Shown: piece by piece, positions 10,192 through 19,189 of the stretch
How positions within the stretch are numbered: position 1 is the first letter of the stretch
Layout of the letters: each line of letters opens with the position of its first letter
Assembly: GCA_030407085.1 (NCBI GenBank)
Contig: CM059583.1
Location: forward strand, 83,058,501-83,122,500
Direction of reading: 5' to 3'
DNA length: 64,000 bases
DNA from: Trichopria drosophilae
Taxonomy: Eukaryota; Arthropoda; Insecta; Hymenoptera; Diapriidae
The notes under the pieces: model-generated
Told to the model about the DNA's origin: nothing
Seen by the model: the letters and a program-made list of their open reading frames with translations, nothing else
The model's database searches: none
Translations under genes and position numbers: made by a program

Positions 10192-13100
10192 ATGCAGCGA
10201 CAAGTGGATGAGCAGCTCGAGGCAGGATTGATTAAACCGTCCTGCTCTCCATATGACTCTCCAGCTTGGGTTGTCCCTAAGAAACCAGGTCCTAACGGCG
10301 AAAAGCGATGGCGTTTAGATTTTCGCGATCTCAATGAGAAAACAATTGGGGATGCTTATCCTATTCCGAATATTACTGACGTTTTGGACCAATTAGGTCA
10401 GTCCGTGTATTTTACAACTCTCGACCTTAAATCTGGGTTCCATCAGATAATGATGGATGAGCGGGATGCACATAAAACTGCGTTTTCGACTCCAAACGGT
10501 CACTATCAATATGTAAGAATGCCGATGGGAATAAAAAACGGCCCCAGCGATTTTCAGCGACTTATGGATCTAGTATTAAGTGGCTTACAAGGGATAGAGC
10601 TACTAGTATATCTCGATGACATAATAATTTACGCCAAAAATTTGTATGAACATGAGGTTAAATTTAGACGCCTCATGAAACGACTTCAAGACGCAAATCT
10701 TACATTGGAACCCGATAAATGTCAGTTCCTACGCAAGGAAGCCGCGTACTTAGGGCACACTATTGGTAATAATACAGTTCATACGGATGCGAAAAAGATC
10801 GAAGCGGTAAGGAAATATCCGGTCCCCAAAAATCGAAAAAACGTTAAACAATTTCTTGGACTAGCGGGATATTATAGACGATTTGTTGAGGGATTCTCAA
10901 AAATCGCCCACCCGTTAATTATCTTATTACGACAGGATGTCAAGTTTACATGGGGTATCGAGCAGATAGAAGCGTTTGAGAATCTAAAGGATCTGTTATG
11001 TAATACAACAATCTTACAGTTACCTAATTGCGACGAGCCGTTCGTTGTCACTACGGACGCCTCGGGAGTAGCACTTGGCGCTATTTTATCGCAAGGCAAG
11101 ATTGGTGAGGATCGACCAGTCGCATCACGAAGTTTGAAAGGAGCAAAAACCCGATACACTACATCGGAAAAAGAAATGTTAGCTGCAGTGTTCGCCGTAG
11201 AACAGTTCCGTCCATATTTGCATGGTCACAAATTCACTCTCGTAACAGATCATCAACCGCTAAGATTCCTTAAAACTATGAAGGATATAAATTTGAGATT
11301 ACACCGTTTTCGCATAAAATTAGAAGATTACGAATTCGATGTGGTATATAAAGAGGGGAAACGTAATGTAAACGCGGATGCATTATCGCGTAACCCAATC
11401 GATAGATCTGACCTCGAAAATGAAAATGAAAATGACGATGAAATAGATATGATCGATAATAAAATAAATAAAGAGAATAAAACGATTAAAAAATTAAAAA
11501 ACGCACGAAAAACTGAAAAATCGTGTATGCCAATTAAAGGCGGTAAAAATGATCAAGAAAACAAAAAACGATCAAGAAACGCTAAGAGATTGCGAGTCTC
11601 AGATGCTGACGGGTCAGGAAATCCTGCTCCGAAAAAACGTGGTAAGGATTTCGATGAAGAAACCGATACGTATGGAGATGTTGAAGACAACGTGACTGAC
11701 TGCGACAAAGAGAGCCAGAGTTCCAATGTAGAAATGCTAGGAGTTGAAAAGACAGCTCGAAAGAAATACATAACCGAGGTCGAAAAACTCGAATTGCCAG
11801 CCTACATGAAATTAGGAAACCACAAAGGAAAAACTCGGTCGAGACAGCAAGACGGATCAACTTCAATGAAAAAACCTCCTACACCGGCGAAGAAAAAACA
11901 AAGAAAACAATATATAACGGAAGTAGAAAAACTACAAGTGCCGGATTATTTGAAAATTGACCCTACAGTAAAACGAACACAGATAAAAGAAAACCCCAAA
12001 ATAATAAAAAATAAAATGATATCCGAAGCTGGAATGAATTTAAACTTCAAGAAACGGTTAGCTGATGTTCGAAACAGTTGGAGGGAAATAGAAGAATTTC
12101 CTACTGAGGACGAACTTACATCACAACCAGATACAGAAACCACATATTCCGAAATGGAAGAACTAAGCGTCAGAGAAAACTCGAAGAAAAAAACGAAAAT
12201 GAAAAATCAAAAAAGTCATACATCGGATAACGAGGACCTAGATGATTCATGGTCGTCGGATTTTTCCCTCGACCCGCCTGAAGAAACTATACGTTTACTT
12301 CAACATTCGACGCCCAAGGAGAAGGGCCCATCTAAAAATAGTTCTTACTCGCAAACGCAGAGAGCTAGAGAAGCTACTATCGACGGAGTGGGACCCGTTC
12401 ACCCGAGCACCGACGAACGGCCCGGAGATCGGGACGAAACGAAAATCCTCGACGAGTCCATGGAACTCGACGAAATTCCCGCTGAACCTAACGAAATCGG
12501 AGAAAGCGAAATGCAGGTCGACGAGAGGACCGTGCGTGCATCTGAGAACGATGAATTGTCTCAGCATTTAAATTATTTACTCTCAAACTCATGTATGGAA
12601 CCCTACAAAATACTAAAAGAGTATACTGATGTAGCAAAAGACGGAAATTGTCTTTTTACCTCTTTAATCAAAGTACAACAGTTAAATATGAGCCCGCAAA
12701 AATTAAGAGAAACGCTGAAGGACAGCGATTTTCTATTATCCTGTGCTGAATATGTACGTGCATTTTCCATACTGGAATCTACATCGGAATTAGGCAACGA
12801 TAACATTTTAATGATATTTGTACGACATTTCAATACAAATATTTGCGTACATGAGCATAGTCCGACAGATAAAACACAATTTTATCGCATAAAACCGGAA
12901 AATGCACACCAAACGCACCATCTACATCTCGATAGGCTACACTACACCCCACTCTTGCCCGAGTACATAGGCATGTTGGGACTATCAGACGCGACGTTAG
13001 GACATAGGTCATCGTACGTCGGGAATTTCCCGAACGCAACGGAGCCGATTGAGGCAGGTCACGATCCCAACGTCTCGACACAGCAACGTGGAGGAAATGG

Positions 13101-13320
13101 CCCGAAACGTAAACAGAAGTCCTACGATCCGATAGACGCTGGGAGAAACGAAGGCTTTTACGAGCCTGTCGATTCTAAACTAAGAATAAATACTATCAAC
13201 GATCACGTATTCAGTAAAAAGGGACATATTGTCTACTTTACCACGGCCAATGGACATTTAGATAGCGAAATCGGTCTAGGCCTCATGGAACGACATTTAA
13301 TTAATCCCGACGAATTGTAA
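10192..13320 (+). CDS. Pol: reverse transcriptase, RNase H, charged linker, OTU domain, start of macro-like domain
   Basis: 1042 codons in one frame. RT comes first (residues 1-240) with YLDD at 140-143, the catalytic aspartates. RNase H follows (about 275-400) with D289, E328 and D353 in the usual order (TTDASG, SEKEM, VTDHQPL). Residues about 405-795 are a strongly charged spacer; YITEVEKL occurs twice, at 526 and 574. Residues about 803-925 are an OTU-type cysteine protease: D817-G-N-C820 and H917-Y. From about residue 1008 a macro-like domain begins, and the frame is cut inside it by TAA at 13318, where the inverted copy has TCG. Ordinary Gypsy pol goes from RNase H to integrase with only a short linker; here some 700 residues are inserted. 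Confidence 0.9.
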   Translation: MQRQVDEQLEAGLIKPSCSPYDSPAWVVPKKPGPNGEKRWRLDFRDLNEKTIGDAYPIPNITDVLDQLGQSVYFTTLDLKSGFHQIMMDERDAHKTAFSTPNGHYQYVRMPMGIKNGPSDFQRLMDLVLSGLQGIELLVYLDDIIIYAKNLYEHEVKFRRLMKRLQDANLTLEPDKCQFLRKEAAYLGHTIGNNTVHTDAKKIEAVRKYPVPKNRKNVKQFLGLAGYYRRFVEGFSKIAHPLIILLRQDVKFTWGIEQIEAFENLKDLLCNTTILQLPNCDEPFVVTTDASGVALGAILSQGKIGEDRPVASRSLKGAKTRYTTSEKEMLAAVFAVEQFRPYLHGHKFTLVTDHQPLRFLKTMKDINLRLHRFRIKLEDYEFDVVYKEGKRNVNADALSRNPIDRSDLENENENDDEIDMIDNKINKENKTIKKLKNARKTEKSCMPIKGGKNDQENKKRSRNAKRLRVSDADGSGNPAPKKRGKDFDEETDTYGDVEDNVTDCDKESQSSNVEMLGVEKTARKKYITEVEKLELPAYMKLGNHKGKTRSRQQDGSTSMKKPPTPAKKKQRKQYITEVEKLQVPDYLKIDPTVKRTQIKENPKIIKNKMISEAGMNLNFKKRLADVRNSWREIEEFPTEDELTSQPDTETTYSEMEELSVRENSKKKTKMKNQKSHTSDNEDLDDSWSSDFSLDPPEETIRLLQHSTPKEKGPSKNSSYSQTQRAREATIDGVGPVHPSTDERPGDRDETKILDESMELDEIPAEPNEIGESEMQVDERTVRASENDELSQHLNYLLSNSCMEPYKILKEYTDVAKDGNCLFTSLIKVQQLNMSPQKLRETLKDSDFLLSCAEYVRAFSILESTSELGNDNILMIFVRHFNTNICVHEHSPTDKTQFYRIKPENAHQTHHLHLDRLHYTPLLPEYIGMLGLSDATLGHRSSYVGNFPNATEPIEAGHDPNVSTQQRGGNGPKRKQKSYDPIDAGRNEGFYEPVDSKLRINTINDHVFSKKGHIVYFTTANGHLDSEIGLGLMERHLINPDEL
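12598..12960 (+). other. OTU-like cysteine protease domain (part of Pol)
   Basis: The sequence shows VAKDGNCLFTSL, the classic OTU block with Asp, Cys and flanking hydrophobics. It is followed by helical segments (LRETLKDSDFLLSCAEYVR), a strand (ILMIFVRHFNTNICVH) and DRLHYTPL with the candidate catalytic His-Tyr about 97 residues after the Cys. Length and order fit the OTU fold (roughly 110-130 residues). Known OTU enzymes remove ubiquitin or ubiquitin-like proteins, and viral ones blunt host defence. Whether this one is active, or serves polyprotein processing instead, is inference. Confidence 0.75.
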
Positions 13321-13605
13321 CTCAAACGATTAAAAATCAGTGAAGTGATTGTACAAAAAAAAGGTAAGACCCGACTCTTCGGACTTGTCGTTAAACAAAA
13401 CCTTGATGATCGAGCCTTGAAATCAAACATTGTCAAATCCATCAATGTATTGGATGCCCTTTTAACAAAATTTGAGATTTCATCCATAATAATCGGGCAG
13501 GATCGCGACATGTTCCAACATATTCAATGGCGAGATATCCAAGATACAATTCATTCACTACTTGGCCGACGTGAACTAACGATCACCTTTTGTAAGGACA
13601 ACCGT
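13213..13605 (+). other. Macro-like domain (TARG1/OARD1-type), interrupted by a stop
   Basis: The region reads KKGHIVYF, a helix SEIGLGLMERHLIN, a strand VIVQKKG, FGLVVK, a helix NIVKSINVLDALL, a strand ISSIIIG, then IQWRDIQDTI and a final strand LTITFC. This order of strands and helices, and the GEV, Lys, IQW and ITFC/ITVY positions, match my recollection of TARG1/OARD1-type macro domains, which bind or remove ADP-ribose. The lysine after the LVV strand may match the TARG1 catalytic Lys. The catalytic Asp position before IQW is Gln, so activity is doubtful. TAA at 13318 splits the domain in this copy but not in the inverted copy. Call by eye, unsearched. Confidence 0.55.
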
Positions 13606-14310
13606 TCCATACCTCCAGTAAGCGAGCGATTCGCCATAACAAAAGAACACCATGATTCAGTTATAGGAGGTCACAAAGGAGTGATCAAAACGTCTCGTCG
13701 CTTATGCGAAAATTTTTTTTGGCGAAACATGAAAAGTGACGTCACGGAATACGGAAAAAGATGTGCCGGATGTCAAAGGAAAAAACTCGTGCGCGTAAAA
13801 ACACGATTACCAATGGTCATTGCAGACACACCACGAAACGCATTTGACAAAGTGGCCCTTGATATATGGGGACCAACAGATATCTCTGAGAGTGGAAATC
13901 GGTATGTATTAACTATACAAGACCTACTCACGAAATACTCCCTTGGAATTCCGATAGCGGTGGCATCAGCAGTAGAAGTCGCGAAGGCGTTTGCAAAACA
14001 TTTTATTTGCAGTTTTGGAGCCCCTGTATCTATTCTTACCGACCAAGGTCGTTGCTTTATCGCAAAGATCATGAAAGAATTTGCGAAAATTTTTAAAATT
14101 AAAACATTCGTGACATCTGCTTACCAACCGCAGAGCAACGGAAGCCTAGAAAGGGGTCACCAGGTGATGGTCGACTACATAAAGAATTTTGTCGAGAAAC
14201 GTAGCGATTGGGACATTTGGCTTCCATTCGCCATGTTCTCATACAACACGAGTGTTCACGAAGGGACAAACTACTCGCCACACGAGCTTGTATATGGGAC
14301 TAACGCATGA
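13345..14310 (+). CDS. Integrase of Gypsy copy 1 (with the C-terminal half of the macro-like domain)
   Basis: Same frame as the preceding pol, after its stop. Residues 1-86 finish the macro-like domain. The integrase HHCC finger is H103 (or H102), H110, C140, C143. The catalytic core has D173 (ALDIWGP), D233 (LTDQGR) and E269 (NGSLER), a D,D-35-E spacing typical of LTR integrases. The frame ends in TGA at 14308 (CGA in the inverted copy), so the C-terminal domain is cut off. The first listed codon is internal; no independent start is implied. Confidence 0.9.
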   Translation: MIVQKKGKTRLFGLVVKQNLDDRALKSNIVKSINVLDALLTKFEISSIIIGQDRDMFQHIQWRDIQDTIHSLLGRRELTITFCKDNRSIPPVSERFAITKEHHDSVIGGHKGVIKTSRRLCENFFWRNMKSDVTEYGKRCAGCQRKKLVRVKTRLPMVIADTPRNAFDKVALDIWGPTDISESGNRYVLTIQDLLTKYSLGIPIAVASAVEVAKAFAKHFICSFGAPVSILTDQGRCFIAKIMKEFAKIFKIKTFVTSAYQPQSNGSLERGHQVMVDYIKNFVEKRSDWDIWLPFAMFSYNTSVHEGTNYSPHELVYGTNA

Positions 14311-14631
14311 TTGCCAAGTGCACACGCCACCCGCGAGAAGCTCATTACATACGACGATTATTTGGCAGAATTGACCGAGAGAATCACGGAAGCACGGACG
14401 TTAGCCGCGATGAATCTCTCACAAATGAAACATCGGTCGAAAAAATATTATGATCAAAAATTGAATATTTGCCATTTTCGCGAAGGTGAAATGGTATTAT
14501 TATTAAAAGAACCCCGGAATGGCAAGGTAGACGACGAATACACTGGGCCCTATGAAATTATTGAAATAGGTGGCTCACGAAATATAAAATTACGTATTAA
14601 TGCGCGAAAAAAACAAAATAGTACACATTGA
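14311..14631 (+). pseudogene. C-terminal domain of the integrase (GPY/F module)
   Basis: Continues the integrase frame directly after the TGA. It contains the helix MKHRSKKYYDQK, then GEMVLLLKEP and YTGPYEIIEI, the GPY/F module of many Ty3/Gypsy integrases, with the GPY at residues 79-81. This part guides integration and binds DNA. It ends at a natural-looking stop followed by noncoding sequence. In this copy it is separated from the core by one nonsense codon. Confidence 0.85.
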
Positions 14632-14655
14632 TAAAGTAAAAAAGAACCATGACCC

Positions 14656-14885
14656 GTTGATGGATATTTGTCTATAGGAAATTAAAAAAAGATGTGGAAA
14701 AAAGATATATACGATAATGATACAAAAAAAAATATAAATAAAAACTTAACGGATATTTGTCTATAGAAAATTAAAATAAGACGTAGAAAAATATATACAC
14801 CAACGATAATGATACAAAAAAATATATAAAAAGTTGATGGATATTTGTTTATAGAAAATTAATATAAGGTAGAACAAAATATATA
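14656..14885 (+). repeat. Three tandem repeats of about 88 bp after pol
   Basis: Units start with GTTGATGGATATTTGTCTAT (or TTAACGG... in unit 2) at 14656, 14745 and 14833, each followed by AAAATTAA, an AT-rich stretch and a GATAATGATAC-type block. Only one clear unit start is seen in the inverted copy near 1350, so the array probably expanded in copy 1 or shrank in copy 2. Confidence 0.7.
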
Positions 14886-16637
14886 TTAAACATAAAAAAA
14901 GTGGATAACTGACTAACCCACACGTAAAGATGCACATATTCGGAACATTGGAGAAATGAAAGGATGCACTACATTTTTACGCATCTTTAGAATTTACCAT
15001 CATTCCTCCGTTATACAATCACAGAATCCGTGGACCAGATATAAGCTGACGATTTTAGAAAAGCATAATACAAGCACTGAAACAACACCAGCCAACGCCT
15101 CCCCCGGAACGCACGGGAAGAATCATAAACGACGAAGAACAAATAGAAAACACTTGTTAAATTTGCACTAAACATTTTTTATTTTTTTTTTCAAAGAAAA
15201 CACTCTCTCTCACTTACAGAAGAAATCGGCACGCAGAGGAGCGCCGATTATTCGGTAGGCACTGTAATTCACCCTGAACACACCAGTCGACGCATCATCT
15301 TAGAAAGCACAATAAGAACTGAAAACGAGATCGAAACGTAGGAAGAAGAAAGTGCAACTATCGATACTGAATCAATCCACACTTGCTTAAATCAAGTGGA
15401 AAGATAACATTTTTGAAACAAGCTATTTCTAGAACAGAATCCCTATTGTCTAGGACCACACGGATTGAGTAGAATAGCGAAAGAATCATATAAACAGTTG
15501 AAACACTCAAGTTACATTACCAGTAAAACATTATCGAAAGATGCGATACGCGAGGAAAGCGAAACCCCTAGAGTGGGCCTCACACTTAAGAGAGAGAAGA
15601 AGAGAATAAGCCGTGATCTTTATCCTTCCACATTTCTCCTCAATACATCGACACACAATTGATGTACTAAGTATAAATTTTGGACATTTTTTTTAAATAC
15701 ACCAAATAACCCAGGATATAAAAATTTGCTGCGAAACGCAGATATCCAAAATCAGCCTTAACAAAGTGAACGTCTGTATGTGCCATTTGTTGTACGAAAA
15801 TAAAAATTATTTTTTATTCTTATATCAAACGGTCATTAGGACATGATTATATTAAGAATACGTGAACAAGATGATACAGAAGTTCTGCGTATATAAGATT
15901 TAAAAAAAAAACCGATAGATAATATTCAAACCAAATTTTTTTTGAAAATTTCATTCATACATACGAGTATTTCAACAAGTTTTTCAATAAGCATTTCAAT
16001 TATACTAAACATAGGTGTTTCAAGGATTATACCAATTATAATGCACATAAGTGTTTTAATTATAATTCACATAAATCTGTTCAATTATGATACATAGAAG
16101 TATTCACAACAATCGTCATGTTTGGTTGTTCCATGGAAATGTCAACAGTGAAATCTCCATGGAGTAACAAAACTCAGAAATGCATTTTTACAACGCCATA
16201 GACAACATAATGCGCAATAGCATAATAGCAGTGTTAGTGATGTGTAGTGTCAAGTGTGTATAAGATATCAATAGACTTCCGAACACAGACCACGTTACTG
16301 TTAGCCCGGCGTCCAAACGAGACAAGGAGGCGCCATAGGGCTACAGCGACTTTTTTTTATGTATGCACACTACGGGATGCGTCATAACATGTCATTTTAT
16401 AAGAAATTCAATACGAACGCCTAAGCAAGCGCATATAAATATATATAAGAAAAAGATATCACTAACCATAGGTTAAGATACTTTGGAATGTATAAGATGA
16501 CCCAATAAGACAATAATGTAAAATTTTTCTTACTAACAATAGCCAACTGAAGGTCACGCGTATAATTTAAGTTGCGTATTAATTTTTTGTACGACCATTG
16601 ATTGACGGTGTATCGTCAATTTTTTCAACCCCGGGCG
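14886..16637 (+). other. Long 3' noncoding region of Gypsy copy 1
   Basis: About 1.75 kb with no supported gene; only short frames without transmembrane or envelope-like features. The first 950 bp are shared with the inverted copy, so they belong to the family; 15833-16637 has no counterpart in this window. The sequence before the 3' LTR (TTTTTTCAACCCCGGGCG) is not a polypurine tract, which is odd for an LTR element. Confidence 0.65.
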
Positions 16638-17438
16638 TGTTACGGATGCTGGCTACGCACATAATAGCACTCGTAACATAGACAATACTTGTCATTGTAA
16701 GATCGACAAGACACACACACCGAAGGGCCCGATTCGGCGTCGCACATATATTGCACACGTGTTGTAACTTACACTGGGAACCACGGGTTCCTCTAGCTGC
16801 AAGCCCAATCGGTCAATAAAAGAATGTGCCACGCCGAAGCTCGAAGTAACACAATCCTTAAGATTGCGACTCACACACGTACACAATAGCACACGTTCCC
16901 CGAATCGCCGAGGTTACCGATAAGTCAAAGGGGTGAGCGATTCGTGGAAGATGGCACGTGGCAAACAACAAGTGCAGGTGTCCATCAAAAAGGACGATGA
17001 TCTCATCGACATCTACCATATAAAAAGGGCAATCGCATTGCCCGAAATCAGAGTCGCCCCGCGATTGACGCCGTGAAGATCTCGGTGCAGAGTCGCCCCG
17101 CGATTGACGCAGTGAACATCTCCGTTAGAGTCGCATCGTGAACAAAACCGAAAAGATCTCGCGCACGGGACTTAGAAGCTTCGCGACACATTAATCCGCG
17201 ACTCTCCGCGAATCAATACAGGACTTAGTACGTATATACTCGGACGATCTGTACGACCTGAAGTTGAAATTTCCCTAAGTTAAAATAAAGTTATCATTAC
17301 TAAATTTGCCAGTATTTCGTCACTTGGGGTGTCGATCCCCTTTATGCGGAAGATCCCAGAAACTATTCTCAGCTACCGAGAATCATCCCTTACAACTCCT
17401 GATAGGAGTAGAGAGATAAAAACATAAAAATCGTAACA
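16638..17438 (+). repeat. 3' LTR of Gypsy copy 1
   Basis: 801 bp, TGTTAC...GTAACA, paired with 6272-7080. It holds TATAAAAA at 17019-17026 and AATAAA at 17284-17289. It is followed by GTAC at 17439-17442, the right target duplication. Confidence 0.95.
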
Positions 17439-17442
17439 GTAC

Positions 17443-18640
17443 ATTTATGTTTCACCTGGAAACGCCCTTGATCAAAATATCGGTTATATCATATTCGAAC
17501 GTAAAATTTTCCGCTTTTTCCTATTCCATGAAAAAATGGGGTTCCCATTTATGAAAATAAATTTGACCTTAAAATAACCTGAGGCCTAGAATTTGAGGGA
17601 CGAATCACGGAAGTTTAAAAAAAAAATTACTTTTTTTGCAATAACTCGGCTCGCTTATCAGTTATTTCAATGAGTAAGGGTTTATTTTCAAGCTTTTTTA
17701 AGCCTTACAATTCATCCATGAGAGCATTTTACCTACGATGAATATATCGAAAGTTATGGCCTGATAAATTGAACAAAGGCCAATTTTTGCGGTTTTTTGC
17801 ATATATCTCAGCGACCTTGCATATAACTTATTTCTCCAAATAGCTATCGAAATGGCATGTGGAAAGAAGTTGTAGACCTTGAAAATGCGAAGAATTTGCC
17901 TTTTTATACGTTCGATTTCGATAAAAGTTGAGTCCGCGGGAACAGTGATTGCCGGTAAGAGAAATGAATTTAAGAACGAAAAGGTCACGTCTACCGTCTA
18001 GGCAAGCCATTGAAGATTTTAATAGATTGTTCATGCATTGCTTGCCCATATGATTTCCTGCTAGCATACAGAGTTGTTCTTTCCATATATTGACCCCAAT
18101 ATGCACAAAGCCCAGATTGATGACGGACTTAACCTTCATGTGCATGACTACGTCAAACTTGAAAACTACATCGATGTTTAGTACCACTCATTCTGCCCCG
18201 TTGTACAGAAACGTACCCTCGAATTTCACGCCGATGAACTAGCATTATCAGGGGGTCGTCCGATTGACCAATCACATCGTAAGCAATTTGGAGCACTAAC
18301 CTGGAATTTCACGGCTTTCTCAGTACGTTCGTTCACGATATTCTTGTTCTCTAACAATTTGTGTAACGTATTAAGAGCCGCGGTCATTTCTCGGATTAGA
18401 TAAATCTCTAATTTTGAGATGAGTATCATCCCTCCATCAGCTAGTGGGGTGTGGATTGGTGAGATTCCGGAAACACTTAAAAGGACGATACAATTTGCCC
18501 CTGGTCACGTTACGTCATAACGTGCACATACGTCAAGTGTAGTAGCGGTTGGCACTATACCTCTGAAATCATATTTTATTGGATATTTCAGAGAATTTTG
18601 TGATTTTATAATATTAGTGTTAATAATTCTATCTTTGGGA
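17443..18640. other. Continuation of the interrupted repeat plus a decayed noncoding stretch
   Basis: 17443-17640 resembles the CTCAGCGGG/AAATGGGA repeat left of the Gypsy insertion. 17780-17900 (GTTGTAGACCTTGAAAATGC) is distantly like the arm of the MITE at 28515-29458. On the minus strand 17828-18430 holds two open stretches (119 and 67 codons). Their products resemble nothing I know and they are separated by stops, so I do not call a gene. Confidence 0.4.
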
Positions 18641-18984
18641 AGCCTACAGGTGCCAGTACGGTAACGCGTTAAAAATTTGTATTTTTGCGAACGGAAGCGA
18701 TCTCTGCTCCCAATGTTCAGCGCTCGAAATTCCGCCGTTTAGTGGAATCTCTGGGTTTTCTGCATTTTTCCATTTATATTTATGTTGTTATTGTTAATAT
18801 TATTATTTTAATAATAACTTTAACAACAACATTGGTTTCTTATGTCGCTCAATATGTCCGAAAAGTGAAACATTTTTTGCTTAAATCTCTACCAGATCAG
18901 TGTGAAATTTCACTGCAACCACGCCCCTAACGTAACGAGGTAGGTGATTGCAGTGTCGGTACTGAGTTCAATTCAACGCGCAGA

Positions 18985-19085
18985 AAAATTATCTACACGG
19001 GAAATCGAATCCAGAACCTTGGGAGACGTTCAAGTTGCGAAACAAGACGGATGTCTTAGCCGTCGTAACCATCACGCGCCCTTAT
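18985..19085 (-). repeat. Possible tRNA-derived SINE fragment
   Basis: On the minus strand GGTTACGACGGCTAAGACATCC resembles an RNA polymerase III A box and, about 50 bp on, GGATTCGATTTCCC resembles a B box. The insert between and the poor stem pairing rule out an intact tRNA gene. Call by resemblance only. Confidence 0.25.
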
Positions 19086-19189
19086 TATTTTTATTATTAT
19101 TATCACTTTACTATTAATACTTCTTCGAGTTGTTTTCTTCTTCCGAATTGTGTAAATTTAAAATTGTTGTTTCCCTCGTTCCCCCCCCC

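Larger units (their letters stand above)
6272..17438 (+). mobile_element. Ty3/Gypsy LTR retrotransposon carrying OTU and macro-like domains (copy 1)
   Basis: The element is 11167 bp long, bounded by LTRs that start TGTTAC and end GTAACA and flanked by GTAC direct repeats. The order is LTR, tRNA-Leu type primer site, gag, protease, RT, RNase H, charged linker, OTU, macro-like domain, integrase, a long 3' noncoding region and LTR. The RT-RNaseH-integrase order defines Ty3/Gypsy (Metaviridae). No envelope-like frame is seen after integrase. Coding breaks are frame changes near 8840, 9200-9250 and 10169 and stop codons at 13318 and 14308, so this copy is probably not autonomous. The LTR similarity suggests a fairly recent insertion. 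Confidence 0.93.

Noticed and set aside
14886..16637. Possible envelope gene after the integrase of the Gypsy copy
   Set aside because: Only short frames without signal peptide or membrane segment. Unlikely for an envelope.
18985..19085. Intact tRNA gene
   Set aside because: A and B box likeness only. The acceptor stem and anticodon arm cannot be drawn; kept as a weak SINE candidate.
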